From NCBI RefSeq assembly GCF_910592395.1, contig NC_088313.1:13782437-13846436 (forward strand): a stretch of 64,000 bases of DNA. Direction: 5' to 3'. This DNA comes from Lineus longissimus (Eukaryota > Nemertea > Pilidiophora > Heteronemertea > Lineidae). Every line of letters starts with the position of its first letter. Positions within the stretch are counted from its first letter, which is position 1. Shown piece after piece: positions 10,431-21,750 of this stretch. The position numbers were made by a program, and so were the translations under genes. The notes beneath the pieces were generated by a model that saw nothing but the letters and a program-made list of their open reading frames with translations, was not told the origin of the DNA and did no database searches.

Positions 10431-12340
10431 CCGCCGATATCAGTCAGGACGGACAGTGATTTGTGGAAAAATGTCACCAAACATCATCAGTCTGTGTCAG
10501 TCTTTATTGCCTCTAATGTTCTTACCGTGATGCACCTGCTTGTGTGTCCCAAGGGCTACGCTGGCGACAGCCCCGACTCCTGGAAGCTCCTATTATAACC
10601 ATGCCAGACAGGTCTTAGGAAAATGAAAAAGATCTTTGGCAAAAGACCAATGTTGGATGATGCATTCCGTCATTGTCCGTTGCTTCACAAAGGTACAGAA
10701 ACGAGAACAAGTGCTACTGGAATGTTATGTATGTACGAGGCAGCTACCTGGTGAGAATTCACTGGTGACGGACTGACACTGAAAGCCGGAAGGAAGGCGA
10801 CAGCCTGAAAAGGAAGTTGCTTCGTACGAAGTCTACCAGTGACAGAACACAACGGCCAAGGTCCCTCGCACTTTTGATGGCTAAAACCATCATGTTGCAC
10901 TTAAGTAAGTTAGTAGTAAGTTTCCCCGCAATGCAACGTTACCACAACAGAAAATTCACACTAATTATATACGCAATGCCCCCCAAAAACCTTGTGCTCA
11001 CCTCTGGCAACATCAAATTCGAGTGGTAATATAGCTTTGTCATGATTTTAACAGTGGTGTCTAAGATCAAACAAAGAAGACATACGTCACTAATCATATT
11101 TTGACTGCATCATGCTTAGGGTCAGTGATATATACCGTTTTATGAGTTGTATCATGTCTTTAGTCAAATTTCTCGTCCTTCTTGCAACACAACACATTAG
11201 TGTCCTTATGGCTGCAGTGCAGAGCATCTCCTCGGAAGTAGCGATGGAACTAAAGCTAGTTCCGACCTAAAATGCTACAGAGAGACGTCTCGCCGAGGGA
11301 GGCTGAACTATTCTGCTCCCCTTCGAAGAGATGGATCATGGAGCGCATGTATAGCCAGAGCACTTTTTAATTCCCCAGGCGGTATTTTTTCAACGAAGAA
11401 AAATAAACATTAGAACAGATGTTCTCAAATGTTAGAAAAATTGCACTGGCACTGGATTAAGTTTTATTTGCGCAGCGTGGGATGTGAATCACTAACTGTA
11501 GGGTAATTAGTGACGGGTTTGATCTATTGGGCTTCGAAAAAAGGAGGGAATTAGTCGATTTTCAAACAGCTGCTGTACTAACAGGTTTTCGTTTTTTAAT
11601 TCCATTCTTATTTTATACCCTGAATTTTCTGCTTTAACCGAAGAGGAAAGATTAATCTTCTGTTGTAAATATACTAGTATGCAAATTCAAACGTCAAAAT
11701 GTATTTCTCAATCCTGGAAAGTCCGTACTGATTTCTTATCTAATCAAGTGCAATTTTCATTTTTTTCCCTGTCATATTGTTTACATATCAAATGTATAAG
11801 TCAAAAGATATTGACAATAAAGTACATTATATATACATACATACGCATACAGTATATACAATATAGTTTTGTTTTTTTCTTTTTTGATAGTACATAGGTG
11901 CTACGTGCAGGGTGCAAGGTGCAAAGTCCCTGGTCGTTTTAGCTTAAGGCCTAAAGAATTGAATTAGAGTTCTCCATTTCTGTTATATTTTTTTTACCTC
12001 AGCGACGAAACGGTTTTTTAAAGAAGGTATTCCGGTACTATGCGCACATGATGTACGTTCGGAGATTATCAAATGGAGCACACTCAAACCGACTCTAAAT
12101 CGATACCCTGGCGATGGTGTTTCTGCTAATGGGGGATATGAATAAAGACAACTGGCAGTAAAAGCTTTACTGGGAACATCATACGCCTACCTTTTAATAC
12201 AAAGTGAAGTGAGCAATGTAGTATTCCTTCATTTCTCCCACTGACAGCAGTAGAACCCGATATGGATAGATGGCGATAAAAACATGCTCCATTCGGTCGG
12301 TAAAAGCACTACCCATGATATTGGGGATCCAGCATCTGGT
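10431..12340. other. No supported gene; repeat-pair member at 11,104-11,165
   Basis: 11,104-11,165 (TGCATCATGCTTAGGGTCAG) is the diverged partner of 9,829-9,885. The 11.7-11.9 kb part is AT-rich with TATATACATACATACG-type simple sequence. No domain or convincing exon. Confidence 0.35.
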
Positions 12341-12560
12341 ACCATACAACCGATTTCAGGGCATTGACATAGTTTCACATGTAACTGAAACCAACAAATC
12401 TTCTTTCGGGGCTCTGGAAGAGCTTCAAATTAAAAATCTAGTTGAACTGTCACAAACAACCGATTTTGGGGCATTGACCGAGCTTCGAAGAGAACTGAAC
12501 CAACCCATATGATACGGTACCAAGCAACTGATTTGGGGGCCTTGGCAGTGCTTAAGATAT
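12341..12560. repeat. Degenerate ~63-bp tandem repeat
   Basis: Four diverged units centred on ACCGATTTCAGGGCATTGAC (about 12,349), TTCTTTCGGGGCTCTGG (12,401), ACCGATTTTGGGGCATTGAC (12,460) and CAACTGATTTGGGGGCCTTG (12,523). In one plus-strand frame the units read like (S/D)FGAL(E/T)EL. This could be an old coding repeat, but no gene context is visible. Confidence 0.6.
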
Positions 12561-13311
12561 CATTGAAACAAGATCACCTGGCCTGGTCGTAGGAAAGGTT
12601 TGAAAGGGAGGGGGAATATTAGTATGGTGACCTTTTAAAAACACAGTCAGCAGAACCGAGGGAAAATATGATATTTTGTTGACATTTTGCACAATAGTGC
12701 CACCGATGATACCAAATTAGAACCATAAAGCGCTTCCCTCCCGGAATCTTTTTTACGACACACCCTTTCTAATACGACGAATGATCTCATCATGAACGTG
12801 CATAACCCGTTGTGCATTTCTGCACTGTTTAACTTATTTTGTACAGGGAAACCCGTTCACTCTGAATCACAGGATGGACTCGGTTAGATATTGCTTTGCT
12901 AATATTTGGCCCAGAGGTGAATTTTATTACATTTATCAACGGAAGATGCGAGCGACTGATCATGGTGGCTAATCTCTGCTTTGATATAAATTGGTAGGGA
13001 AAGCTGTTGAAAGTGGCACGCTAGTTCCATTGCACCTGTTGTATGCTCGGATGTGAACATGGTTGTAGCCTATGTGCAGTGCAGTACGTTACAACGCAGC
13101 GTGGAACACTTTGAGATAATAGAAAGTTAACTTGAAGATGTGAGTGGAATGATGAATCCAATATGAAGTTGGTTTTCGAGTCGTGTCTCATTTTTATAAA
13201 CGCCCCCGTTTTCACTTTCCAAAGGTCTGCGTGGAATAAGAGTTCAATACGAAGTATACATGTAGAATACCGTATGAATTAGATGCATTTATTCTACCTT
13301 AAAAAAAAGTC

Positions 13312-13400
13312 CCGATTCCTCTTACAGCTAAGTACAAATTTAAGATGATTTCCGATTCCTCTTACAGCTAAGTACATGTACAAATTTAAGGTGATTTCCG
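13312..13400. repeat. Two-copy 40-bp tandem duplication
   Basis: CCGATTCCTCTTACAGCTAA at 13,312 recurs at 13,352. The second copy carries an extra 6-bp TGTACA in the middle (AAGTACATGTACAAAT). Confidence 0.85.
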
Positions 13401-13806
13401 AGTGTTGCGTGAATAAATTAGATTTGATGACACGGGAGACCTTCGTACTTCGTCGTTGCGATTTAGTTGGTAATACGGATTGCAAAACCTGGCCACTGTA
13501 AAAAAGATGATGAAGAAGTGCATAGTGGCGTTCTCAAGGTTTATACAATATTCTATAAACTTATGAATTGACTTTTTCCCTTAAGCTTTGGGGTGGGGGA
13601 ACGCTAATCATTGTCAAAATCATTTGCACTGTCCTTATATTCTTGACTATTCTTGAACAATTTCGTACTATCAATAGTGAAATGTCATATACTACTTCTT
13701 TTAAATACATACTTGATATGACATGTCTCTTCCCTTCACTCTCTTGAAAAATGCCACGCAAAGCCAAGAAAAAGAATCTGCATTTTATCATAATGTGATA
13801 ACTCAC

Positions 13807-13904
13807 CTTCAAAAATTCACAGTCGTTCTTGCCTCCCATGCAAAGGAAGCCAGCGACTCTTCCGCAAATTGAACATGCTGAAAGCACCTCGTGAAGGCCC
13901 ATCC
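13807..13904 (-). CDS. Candidate internal exon, Cys-rich (possible zinc-binding)
   Basis: Seen: a 98-bp segment with a strong acceptor (TTTTTCCGTTTTACAG) and a textbook donor (AAG then GTGAGT). Only one frame is open throughout. It reads GMGLHEVLSACSICGRVAGF then LCMGGKNDCEFLK. The Cys pattern C-x2-C-x7-C-x6-C could be part of a zinc-binding module, but no family is recognised. The exon ends on a codon boundary, so it would not join directly to the 1-438 exon (which needs one base from its donor); other exons would be required if they belong to one gene. Confidence 0.4.
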
Positions 13905-14848
13905 CTGTAAAACGGAAAAATTGAAACTGACAACGCGATTTATAAAGCTGTTAATAAAAGTTGTTTGCTTCGCGGCCAGAATATACCTAACGGTTCACGA
14001 CTTGCAATGGCGATTTGATGGGATCATAAACTCTACTGAAAAAGAAGTTGGAATGATGATAAATGATTAATCCAATTTATAGTCCGTTATCTTTACAAAA
14101 GAACTGACACAGTTCCTCTGAAAAAGACATGGGTACTAAGAAACCTCCCCCGCCAAAAAAAATAATAAAACCCGCTTTTTCCTTCCGGCCAGTGTGAAAT
14201 GATGCCAGTGCCTAAACTCTCAATCTGTGCCACGACTAGCCTAACGAGAACGCAGCCGGCAGGCTCTCTACATGATTGGCGGTTATCAATTAGCCATTAT
14301 TGAAATTTAATCTTCAAATGGGTCGTTAAGTTGTATATCATGAATGTTAACACACATTAAATTACTACTGAGATGAAATCTGTATGCATCGTCATATATT
14401 GACTGATACCTCAGTGTCGCATGCGACCATGGTCTCGGGCGGGAGAAGGGGTGGAGGGAGACTTTACAGGCCTTTGTGGTTCAAACCTATGTGATTACCG
14501 CCAAGAGAGGTCTCACGTAGCAATCATGATATGGTTTTAATGTCTCCTTTACGTGACAACTTAGTCTTTAATCAATGGCGTATATTACTAAGCAGCTCAG
14601 ACCAATTAGGCACTGTACGTACGGCTAGCGGAAGCGGTTGTTAGGGACCATTTCGACTCAAGAAGACCCGAATAAGGAATGCATTTACAGACATTCACGT
14701 GCAGGGGCTTGTCATCAGAATATCATCATTGGAGAGAGCAAACTATGGACGTATTCAGGGCGTTGTCCTAAGTTTTGCAGGAAATGTACTAACATACACA
14801 TATTTAGCAGGTCAGAAAAGGCCAATCTTTCTAAATCTTTACTTTCAG
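13905..14848. other. No supported gene
   Basis: AT-rich and non-repetitive, consistent with intron or spacer. An A-run follows CCCCCGCC at about 14,150. Confidence 0.3.
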
Positions 14849-14984
14849 CAAAGGCACAGCCGTTAACGATCTACATGAAGTTGATTTGGTTGTGGCCATG
14901 GCCGTATCTTGTCGCTTCTTCCAATATGATCTGTCTAAAGTTGGCTCAAAAGATACCAATGAAACCTATGATACCTGTCACTAG
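14849..14984 (+). CDS. Candidate terminal exon
   Basis: A pyrimidine-rich acceptor (TAAATCTTTACTTTCAG) is followed by a 44-codon frame ending in TAG at 14,982-14,984. The peptide begins KGTAVNDLHEVDLVVAMAVS and ends SKDTNETYDTCH, with plausible protein texture and an N-glycosylation sequon (NET). An overlapping frame from further upstream also reads through this stretch (ending IPVTR), so the choice of frame is a judgement. No family recognised. Confidence 0.35.
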
Positions 14985-16796
14985 ATAATACTAAAAGTTC
15001 ATAAGGACAGATACGATCAATACGAGTGGGAGATATTGTGCTGCTCTACGCACCGTACTTCTTATCCTTTGAAACATGACCGCTATGCTGGAATCTTATA
15101 ACTATGCGATGCCGGAGCAAGTGCAAAATGAAGAGCAAGAGATTCATAGACGTCGTGAAACGGGTATCGTGAGCAGACTTCATGTGGTCCGTCCTCTGCA
15201 GACTGATATTCCAGATTCTGATAAAAGGTCATATTATACTACATGTATTTCTACATTTTAACAGGGTACAGAGGGTAACATTTCAACAAGAGTACCGAGT
15301 CCTCCTACCTCTTCCAGAAAGATTACTCTACAAAATGAGATTCCACATGAACATTTTATCTCATTTTTCAGAGTGTACACAGACTGCATACCACAACGTT
15401 TCCCCAGTCATACCCTTTAGACTCATGTGAAAATGTTGCACGATACAATAGTATGTGTTTTATAATCTGTAATAATGATGGTACTTTATGTCCTTGAATG
15501 ATAAAGAAGTATAAGGCACCAATGTAATGTAAAAAAAATAAGTAGAGCGTACACATGTACGAACGTACATGCCCAAACTTTAAATATTCGGGTCCAACCG
15601 GGTCCTTCTTCTGGCCATTTTCTTTGATGCAATCTATCTTGCGACATCACGCAATTACCCTGAGACAAGCTATAGCCTACGGTACCTAATACAGAATCGT
15701 ATAATAGTTGTCAGTTGTGATATTACCGTACAAGCTTCCGTAACATGGGTGTGGTCGTTCCGCGGCAAATGGTAAGGATGTAAACAACTATTCATTCGTC
15801 GATGATTTCAGAAAGTGACCAGTCTGCAATGTTTTTGAAATTGAGATAACAGCGTTATCTGAGTTGTTATACTAGCCATGTCTACTTTTACACCAATTAT
15901 CATGGAGATATTCAAAGCCAATGTCAATTCTATAACTCTTAACCCTCTAACTCATGCATTTCGTGCCATTATACTCTTTCATATGTAATGCACAGAGTCA
16001 TTCAAAGTATACGGAAACCTTGAGTGGAGTTTTTACAAACACAAACATTTTCTGATTTGTCCCTTCGTGAAATCATCGACGAGTTTACATAATGTGCTAA
16101 ATGGAAATGGAGCCTGGTGAACAGGCAGACAATTGCGCCGATATACGTATTAAGATGTCGCTACTGGCAATGAAAGTCCGAGTTGATATAATGGATCTAC
16201 TAAATCTGAAACTACATATTTCGTTATTCATGAATGTCACGTTGAAATGACAAGCATTCTATCAGAATAGCACTATTCCCAAGTTAACAGAATTACTATA
16301 AAAATCGCAGGACTCAGTCTGGTGTGTTATTGACTCCGATCAATCCTTCAGTCCAATCTTTTCCTGCACATAATCATCAATCAATTAATCCATAAGCCAC
16401 GAAACGTGACGCAACACTAATCCTTATTTCCGATACTGTCCGTCAGCGTTTTCCTTGTCTTCGCCAATACAATAAAACCGATCAGACTAACCCATGTCAA
16501 ATCGAGTTATCCGATAATTCGTCGAGCAGGACATGACGCTGTTCTTAAGTTAATGCATCTGGCAGACCTATTCATATTGTGATGCAAGGATAACTAAAGT
16601 TATCCAAAGAACACAGGATTCTATGACCGCTCTATGACGGAACACGAACTTAGTTACAGTGCACGAGGACAGCGGAGGTCCAACTCTTCTATCTTTTAAA
16701 CGCGGTACAATTCCATTGAAGTGGCTTACCGTTGCAGAGCACTTTTTAGTTTTTCAAAGAATATTTTCGCGATTCAAGACTAGAGTTTTCCTATAG
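14985..16796. other. No supported gene
   Basis: Non-repetitive sequence. Short frames at 15.1-15.7 kb on both strands lack domains and overlap each other. Confidence 0.3.
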
Positions 16797-17075
16797 CCCC
16801 CGAAACGTCAACGCGAACGCAATGCCATTTTTCGAGATCCTGATCACGATGTCGAGCAATGGGACAGGCGATTGCGTTGGTGTTTCGGGGAATTGTTGAT
16901 AGGTTGTCTTCGCAAATTCCCCGAAACGGCCACTTGAACGCCTTTCCAATTTTACGCCTTCGTTATCAGGAGGTCAAACAATGAGATAGGCGTTCACGTT
17001 GGCGTTTTGGGAGATTTGCGAAAACTCCCTATTCGCGAAATAAAGCACCTGCAAAATTGGCGGTTCGCAAATGAC
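16797..17075. repeat. Two tandem palindromic units next to a CGCGAAA repeat
   Basis: Unit 1 (16,797-16,890) pairs CCCCGAAACGTCAACGC with GCGTTGGTGTTTCGGGG. Unit 2 (16,919-17,011) pairs CCCCGAAACGGCCACTTGAA with TTCACGTTGGCGTTTTGGG. The loops share GATCCTGATCACGA / GTTATCAGGAGGTC-like words, so the units are diverged copies about 122 bp apart. The flanks carry TTTTCGCGATTC and ATTCGCGAAATAAAGC...GGCGGTT, linking the block to the dispersed family at 25.1, 47.7 and 56.0 kb. Confidence 0.7.
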
Positions 17076-17299
17076 GTCCATTATTTTTGTATTAGTATGC
17101 ATTACATGTCCTAAGTCACAGCATGTTGTTTTTCCTCTGTCCACATCTTCTCATATCATCACACTTGTCATCGCCAGCCTACCCGCCTGACTACAAATTG
17201 AATCTGAATGAGATACCAATCAGCCTGGGAGGATCTCATCCGGCTATGGTTTGATCATATCGCTCCGAATAAATTATAGGCAGTATAGAGAGTGTTCGG

Positions 17300-17720
17300 T
17301 CTTCTCGGAACCATTCGGTCTTTTCCAGAAGGTCGTCGGAAATCCTCGGATTTTTTTGCCGTGATGCCATCTGCCGCATCATTGGTTTAGCTTTGTAGCC
17401 GATTAACTCCCCGCAGTGCATTTTGGGTACATAGTAGGCTATATATATTGCTTCGCACAAAATACAATATCAAAAGTGAAGAATTTGAGGAACATTTCTC
17501 TAGTTTTAGGATTGGTATGAAGTAAAATTATAGTAACAGCAAACTAATTCGGTATCAAGTATTACACACAAACGCCTTTTGGACGAAATATTGCTTTTGA
17601 CAACCACCGCGCCCACAAGCTGATAACGTCATCATGCGTTCCAAAAAGTAGTATCAGTGGTGTAGAGAAAGGATTTAAAGTACATGGCTGACAGGAGAGG
17701 TTACAAAACTGTAAAAATGT
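17300..17720. repeat. Dispersed repeat, copy 1 of 2 (TTCCGACGACCTT family)
   Basis: Shares an ordered series of blocks with 43,290-43,690: CATTCGG, GAAGGTCGTCGGAA, CCGTGATGCC, GCCGCATCA, CCCCGCAGTGCATT, ACCGCCGCGCCC-like and AAAACTGTAAAA. Similarity is diverged but colinear over about 400 bp, which marks an unnamed interspersed family. The minus-strand frame inside (KMHCGELIGYK...) is not clearly conserved in the other copy. Confidence 0.65.
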
Positions 17721-17980
17721 ACCTACCAAACGTCTTCGTTGTTTACGAATCTTTGGGTTCTTTCCTATGTAAATAATGACAGAAGGGATCGTTCAGCAAT
17801 GCTGGCGTATAAAATAACTCAAGCATGTTGATGATAAAGTTTGATGTCGCGAACCTCAAATTGATCGACGGTTCACGAAGACGTCTAGTTTAAGTTAAGG
17901 CGATTACCGATGTATGTGCATGTGCACAAACTCATTCTCATCGTCTTGTCCAAATTAGCTGTACTCGTTTTCTCATCCAG

Positions 17981-18361
17981 AGCTACTATCTATGTATATA
18001 GCTTGTATCGCGTATCTTCTCTTCATGACTCTATCACCTTTATCGTTTATCTATACCTTCTTTATAAATTTGTGGTCCCTCGACATCCACCAACCTCCCA
18101 TAAGAGTCATCAATTACGAGCTGTCGCCTTCCGAATATTGCTCTGCGAGGCGGCGGTTGCAGGCTGATGCTTCGGTAGTGAACAAGACGCGCAGTGCTTG
18201 TACATTTCTAACGGTACCCTATATGTGGAAGGAGCCAGATGTATGGAAACCGTGACTCAAGAACTAAATTCCGCAACAGGTGGAAAAGGGCTGACCAACG
18301 ATCAAGATGACGTTTCAATAGAGACCTACAACTCTCGCCCGTATTACGGATTCCTATCAAC
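17981..18361 (+). pseudogene. Candidate coding segment with one frameshift; family unknown
   Basis: A pyrimidine-rich acceptor (TCGTTTTCTCATCCAG) opens a frame with a hydrophobic segment (YIACIAYLLFMTLSPLSFIY), then a polar part (DIHQPPIRVINYELSPSEYC) reaching about 18,195. From about 18,190 the protein texture continues in another frame (LYISNGTLYVEGARCMETVT, then GLTNDQDDVSIETYNSRPYY), ending near a possible donor (AAC then GTACGT) at 18,362. Sequons NKT and NGT would fit a membrane or secreted protein. Either this is a decayed gene or the two parts are separate exons; the frameshift could also be a sequencing error. Confidence 0.35.
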
Positions 18362-18717
18362 GTACGTGTGAATTATTCACATCATGCACAATGCTGATGG
18401 GTAAAATGAAAATTCTTTCATGTCACTTCTGAATCAAGTATCATTTACATGTAAATCATCAGCATCCCTTCGGAATATCACGCTTCGGGATTGTGTCAGG
18501 AGAAGACACCATACGTACCAACGATGACGGATACGTAAATATGGGCGTGTATTTTGAAATTGCCGAAAGTATCCAAAGTTGACGTGTAAAAACTCAAGGG
18601 GTACTATTATGCCTTTGGTCTAGTACAATGTTCTTCAGAAGCAGAAGCCGAACTTGTAATGGAAGTACAACGCAGAATACCGTATTGTTGCAAGAACCGG
18701 AAAAACTGCGGCTCATG
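18362..18717. other. No supported gene
   Basis: Spacer between the candidate coding segment and the minisatellite; no recognised feature. Confidence 0.3.
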
Positions 18718-19215
18718 TTTTCTGCCTTACAAAACAGCAGACTCTTATCAAGCTTCAACTGCGGTAATGTTTTCTGCCTTAAACAGCAGGCAGTAATCAA
18801 GCTTCAACTACTTAGGCAGCAGACAGCAATCAAGCTAAAACCGTGGTACATGTTTTCTGCCTTAGACAGCAGAGAGTAATCAAGCTAACAACTGCGGTAC
18901 ATGTTTCTGCTTTAGACAGCAGGCAGTAATCAAGCTTCAACTGCGGTACATGTTTTCGGCCTTGGACAGCAGACAGTAATCAAGCTTCAACTGCGGTACA
19001 TGTTTTCTGCCTTGGACAGCAGACAGTAATCAAGCTTCAACTGTGGTACATGTTTTCTGCCTTAGACAGCAGACAGTAATCAAGCTTCAACTGCGGTACA
19101 TGTTTTCTGCCTTAGGCAGCAGACAGCAATCAAGCTTCAACTGCGGTACATGTGTTCTGCCTTAGACAGCAGACAGTAATCAAGCTTCAACTGCGGTACA
19201 TGTTTTCGACCTTAA
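18718..19215. repeat. 50-bp minisatellite, about 8-9 copies plus degenerate edge units
   Basis: The regular part has units exactly 50 bp apart: CTTGGACAGC at 18,961 and 19,011, then CTTAGACAGC-type starts at 19,061, 19,111 and 19,161. Each unit contains AGCAGACAGTAATCAAGCTT and ACTGCGGTACATGTTTTC. The left part (18,718-18,910) has shorter or diverged units with indels. The HindIII word AAGCTT and TACATGT recur in nearly all units. Confidence 0.95.
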
Positions 19216-19389
19216 TCATCATCATTTCGCTTAGTAACCATGTCATGATTGATGCGACTATTCAGGTTTTGCGTGCGGGCGCCTTAACTTCAAACGGGAT
19301 TAAGCATGGCAGACGTTGTGCCTTAACTTTAACTTTAAAAAAAACTGAACTTGAGCTATTCAGATTGTCCTTAATTTTCATTATCATAA

Positions 19390-20290
19390 CATATATACAA
19401 ATCAATGTCCTATTATTCAAACACTGAGGAATCTCCTCCCCAGTGTTCAGCCAACCTGCTATTAGCTGAGCTCACGTACTCCGGGTGTGAATTCCAATTT
19501 CCACCGTGCGCAGAAAAAAGGAATATTCCCTAATGTCCAATCTAGACTTGGTCTTAGCAAGCTTTTTGGAGTGGCCCCTGGTGCCTGGATGAGTTCTATG
19601 CTTGTATTTTGCTATAAGCGGATTGTTTTACTGGAACAATACAAACATCTGAATCAGGTCCCCCTCCTCCTCATCCTGCGTCGAAGCGAAAACTAGCAGA
19701 TGTTTCAGGGCCGGGACCATTTTGGTAAAGCGTCTTTGGGCTTTTTCTAAGGCTGCAATATCTTTTCACTTTCCATGGGCGCCAGGCGAGGGCCCCGTAC
19801 TCAAAAATCGGCCTTCCTATAGTCTTGAGACGGTAGACTACCCGTTTCCGACGTTAGATCTGCCATTGTCGTCTTGATGGTGAAGCAGAAACGGGTCGCT
19901 TTACCTATTGTCTCGGCTATGAGTGGAGCAGAACCAAGACTTTCAGAGATGTTGACCCCAAGATCTCTCGTACTCTCCGACGGTTTGATTTCATTTTCCG
20001 CAGTTTTATCACCCAAATAGTAGCGATACGGGGAGAATCTCTCCCGATTAAGTAAGTCGAAATTTTTTCCGGATTAAAAAAGAGCTCCCATCTGACCAAC
20101 CACCTACTCGGGGAATCCAGGTCATGCTAGAGATGACCACAGTTGCAAACACTCTAAACAGCAGACTGTAATCAAGCTTAGCAGTTGTAAACTCGCATAG
20201 GCAATGATTGATCACGGTCTTGGTGAATCTTGACGTCGTCAGCAAAATGTATATATGAATTAGTTATGACGAAAAATACCCTTGGGTGCG
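19390..20290 (-). mobile_element. Decayed L2/CR1-like non-LTR retrotransposon, reverse transcriptase 3' half
   Basis: On the minus strand the RT catalytic box reads YIHFADDVKIHQD (about 20,225-20,255). It is followed, across frameshifts and stops, by WELFFNPEK, KPSESTRDLGVNISESLGSA, EYGALAWRPWK and RGHSKKLAKTKSRLDIREY, in the order expected for the RT palm, thumb and C-terminal region of this class. Several frame changes and in-frame stops show that it is dead. Upstream RT motifs and the endonuclease are absent, the usual 5' truncation. A 24-bp stretch at 20,160-20,183 matches the nearby 50-bp minisatellite. Confidence 0.85.
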
Positions 20291-20422
20291 TTGGGACATA
20301 GTCTGCCAAACATCATTTCGCGAAGTCGCGAAGTCGTCTCGAAGTCATATGACATTTTAAAAAGGGGATTTCGCACGACTCTAGCGATTCAATCAGTCGA
20401 CTAAAATAGGGAAGTCTCCCTT

Positions 20423-20660
20423 CGAAGTAAAGGTTTCATGAGCTCTTGGGAGAAACCTTTCGGGGTTTTTAGCCAACGCAAATACGCATCCCGTAGATGA
20501 GAGCTTTTCCAGGCAAATGAAAAATCTATTGTTTTCTTCATAATCTCAAAAATCTTCAGGGGGTTTTCAGGATCTGAAAAACTTCTACGGGTGCATAATT
20601 GTATTGGCTGAAGAACCCTTACAGGCTTTTCAGAAGCTGAAAAACATTTATTTCGATTAA
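20423..20660. mobile_element. Palindromic AAAAACC element, copy 2
   Basis: Left arm GAAGTAAAGGTTTC...GAAACC and GGTTTTTAGCCAACGCAAAT; right arm CTTCTACGGGTGCATAATTG, TTGGCTGAAGAACC, TTTCAGAAGCTGAAAAAC. The arms are reverse complements with divergence. No coding capacity. Confidence 0.75.
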
Positions 20661-21274
20661 CGAATCTAGGACGATGAAAAAAGCTGAGTGTAAGTGTAAT
20701 TAATATTTTTCACACCTGTCGCAGGCCAGTCAATATCGAAAAACACATCTCGTGTAATTCCGCACATCTGGATATGGTATTAAAACACGAAAATTGCCGC
20801 AGCACATATCACGAGCATGACAATCAAGATTGCTTTTCTTCACAGGGAAATTCATTAAGCGGTCTGTCGGTCGATTTATTGGGTCAGGACACTAACGACA
20901 CTGGAATTAATTGCATCGGAAATGGCGGAAGAGACGACGGGTTGATGTGTGGGGGTTACACGCCTTGGGTGTGGTTCACTGAGACAATATGAAAGAATAA
21001 TGGACTGTGTGTTCGTAATAGAATTCATTAGGTTTGGTCTGTCCTCGATATCCTAAGTATACACGCTTTCACGAGTAAGCCGTCCCGAATTGCATTGCAT
21101 TCATACTCGATAAACCAAGTATACCGAGTAGACGACGTCACATGACGCCATCAGATTATCACGTGAATAGCAACACAAAATCAAAAATTTCAATTTATCC
21201 AAAATGCTATGGTGAACTCAAAATGCTACTATGGAAAAGTTGTTTTGTTATTGTTCTATGTATGTATGTATATA

Positions 21275-21750
21275 CCATATTTAAATTTAAGCGCCCTTTT
21301 CAGATTAAATCCGTTCAAAGGCGCTTTTACAATATTTATAATAAAATTACAATCGAAAAAAGATGGGTCTTGAGCATCGTTTGAAATGATGCAAGGCTCT
21401 TTGCCTGCCGGACCTCAAAAGGGAGCCCATTCCACGAAACAGCGGCGGAGAATGAGAAGCAGCGCTCCCCATATTTGCTCCGGGCCCTTGGAAGTACTAG
21501 TCTATTGTCATCAGCCTATAGATATTGACCAGGCTTGACAAGTAGCCAGGCGCTATTCCATGCACACATTTGAAAACGTGCATGAGGATTTTATAGTTCA
21601 CCCTCTGCTCAACCGGCAACCAGTGGAGCTCACGTAGTACAGGGGAGATGTGGTGTCGACGCTTGGTGCGCGTGATGATGCGGGCCGCCACGTTCTGCAC
21701 CCTCTGCAACTTGTTCATAAGGTCTTTTGAAATGCCAAACGTGCATGTCT
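21275..21750 (-). mobile_element. L2-like non-LTR retrotransposon, RT C-terminus and 3' UTR
   Basis: Minus-strand frame 21,718 to 21,497 reads KLQRVQNVAARIITRTKRRH, then LRELHWLPVEQRVNYKIL and VHGIAPGYLSSL, a signature of the RT C-terminal region of L2/CR1-type LINEs. After one frame change the typical end follows: SKYGERCFSFSAA, WNGLPFEVRQAKSLASFQ, LKTHLF, then a stop. The 3' UTR has a stem, AAGCGCC (about 21,289) with GGCGCTT (about 21,320), and a tail of TACA/TATG simple repeats near 21,255-21,275. One frameshift makes it inactive; it is far better preserved than the copy at 19.4-20.3 kb. Confidence 0.9.
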
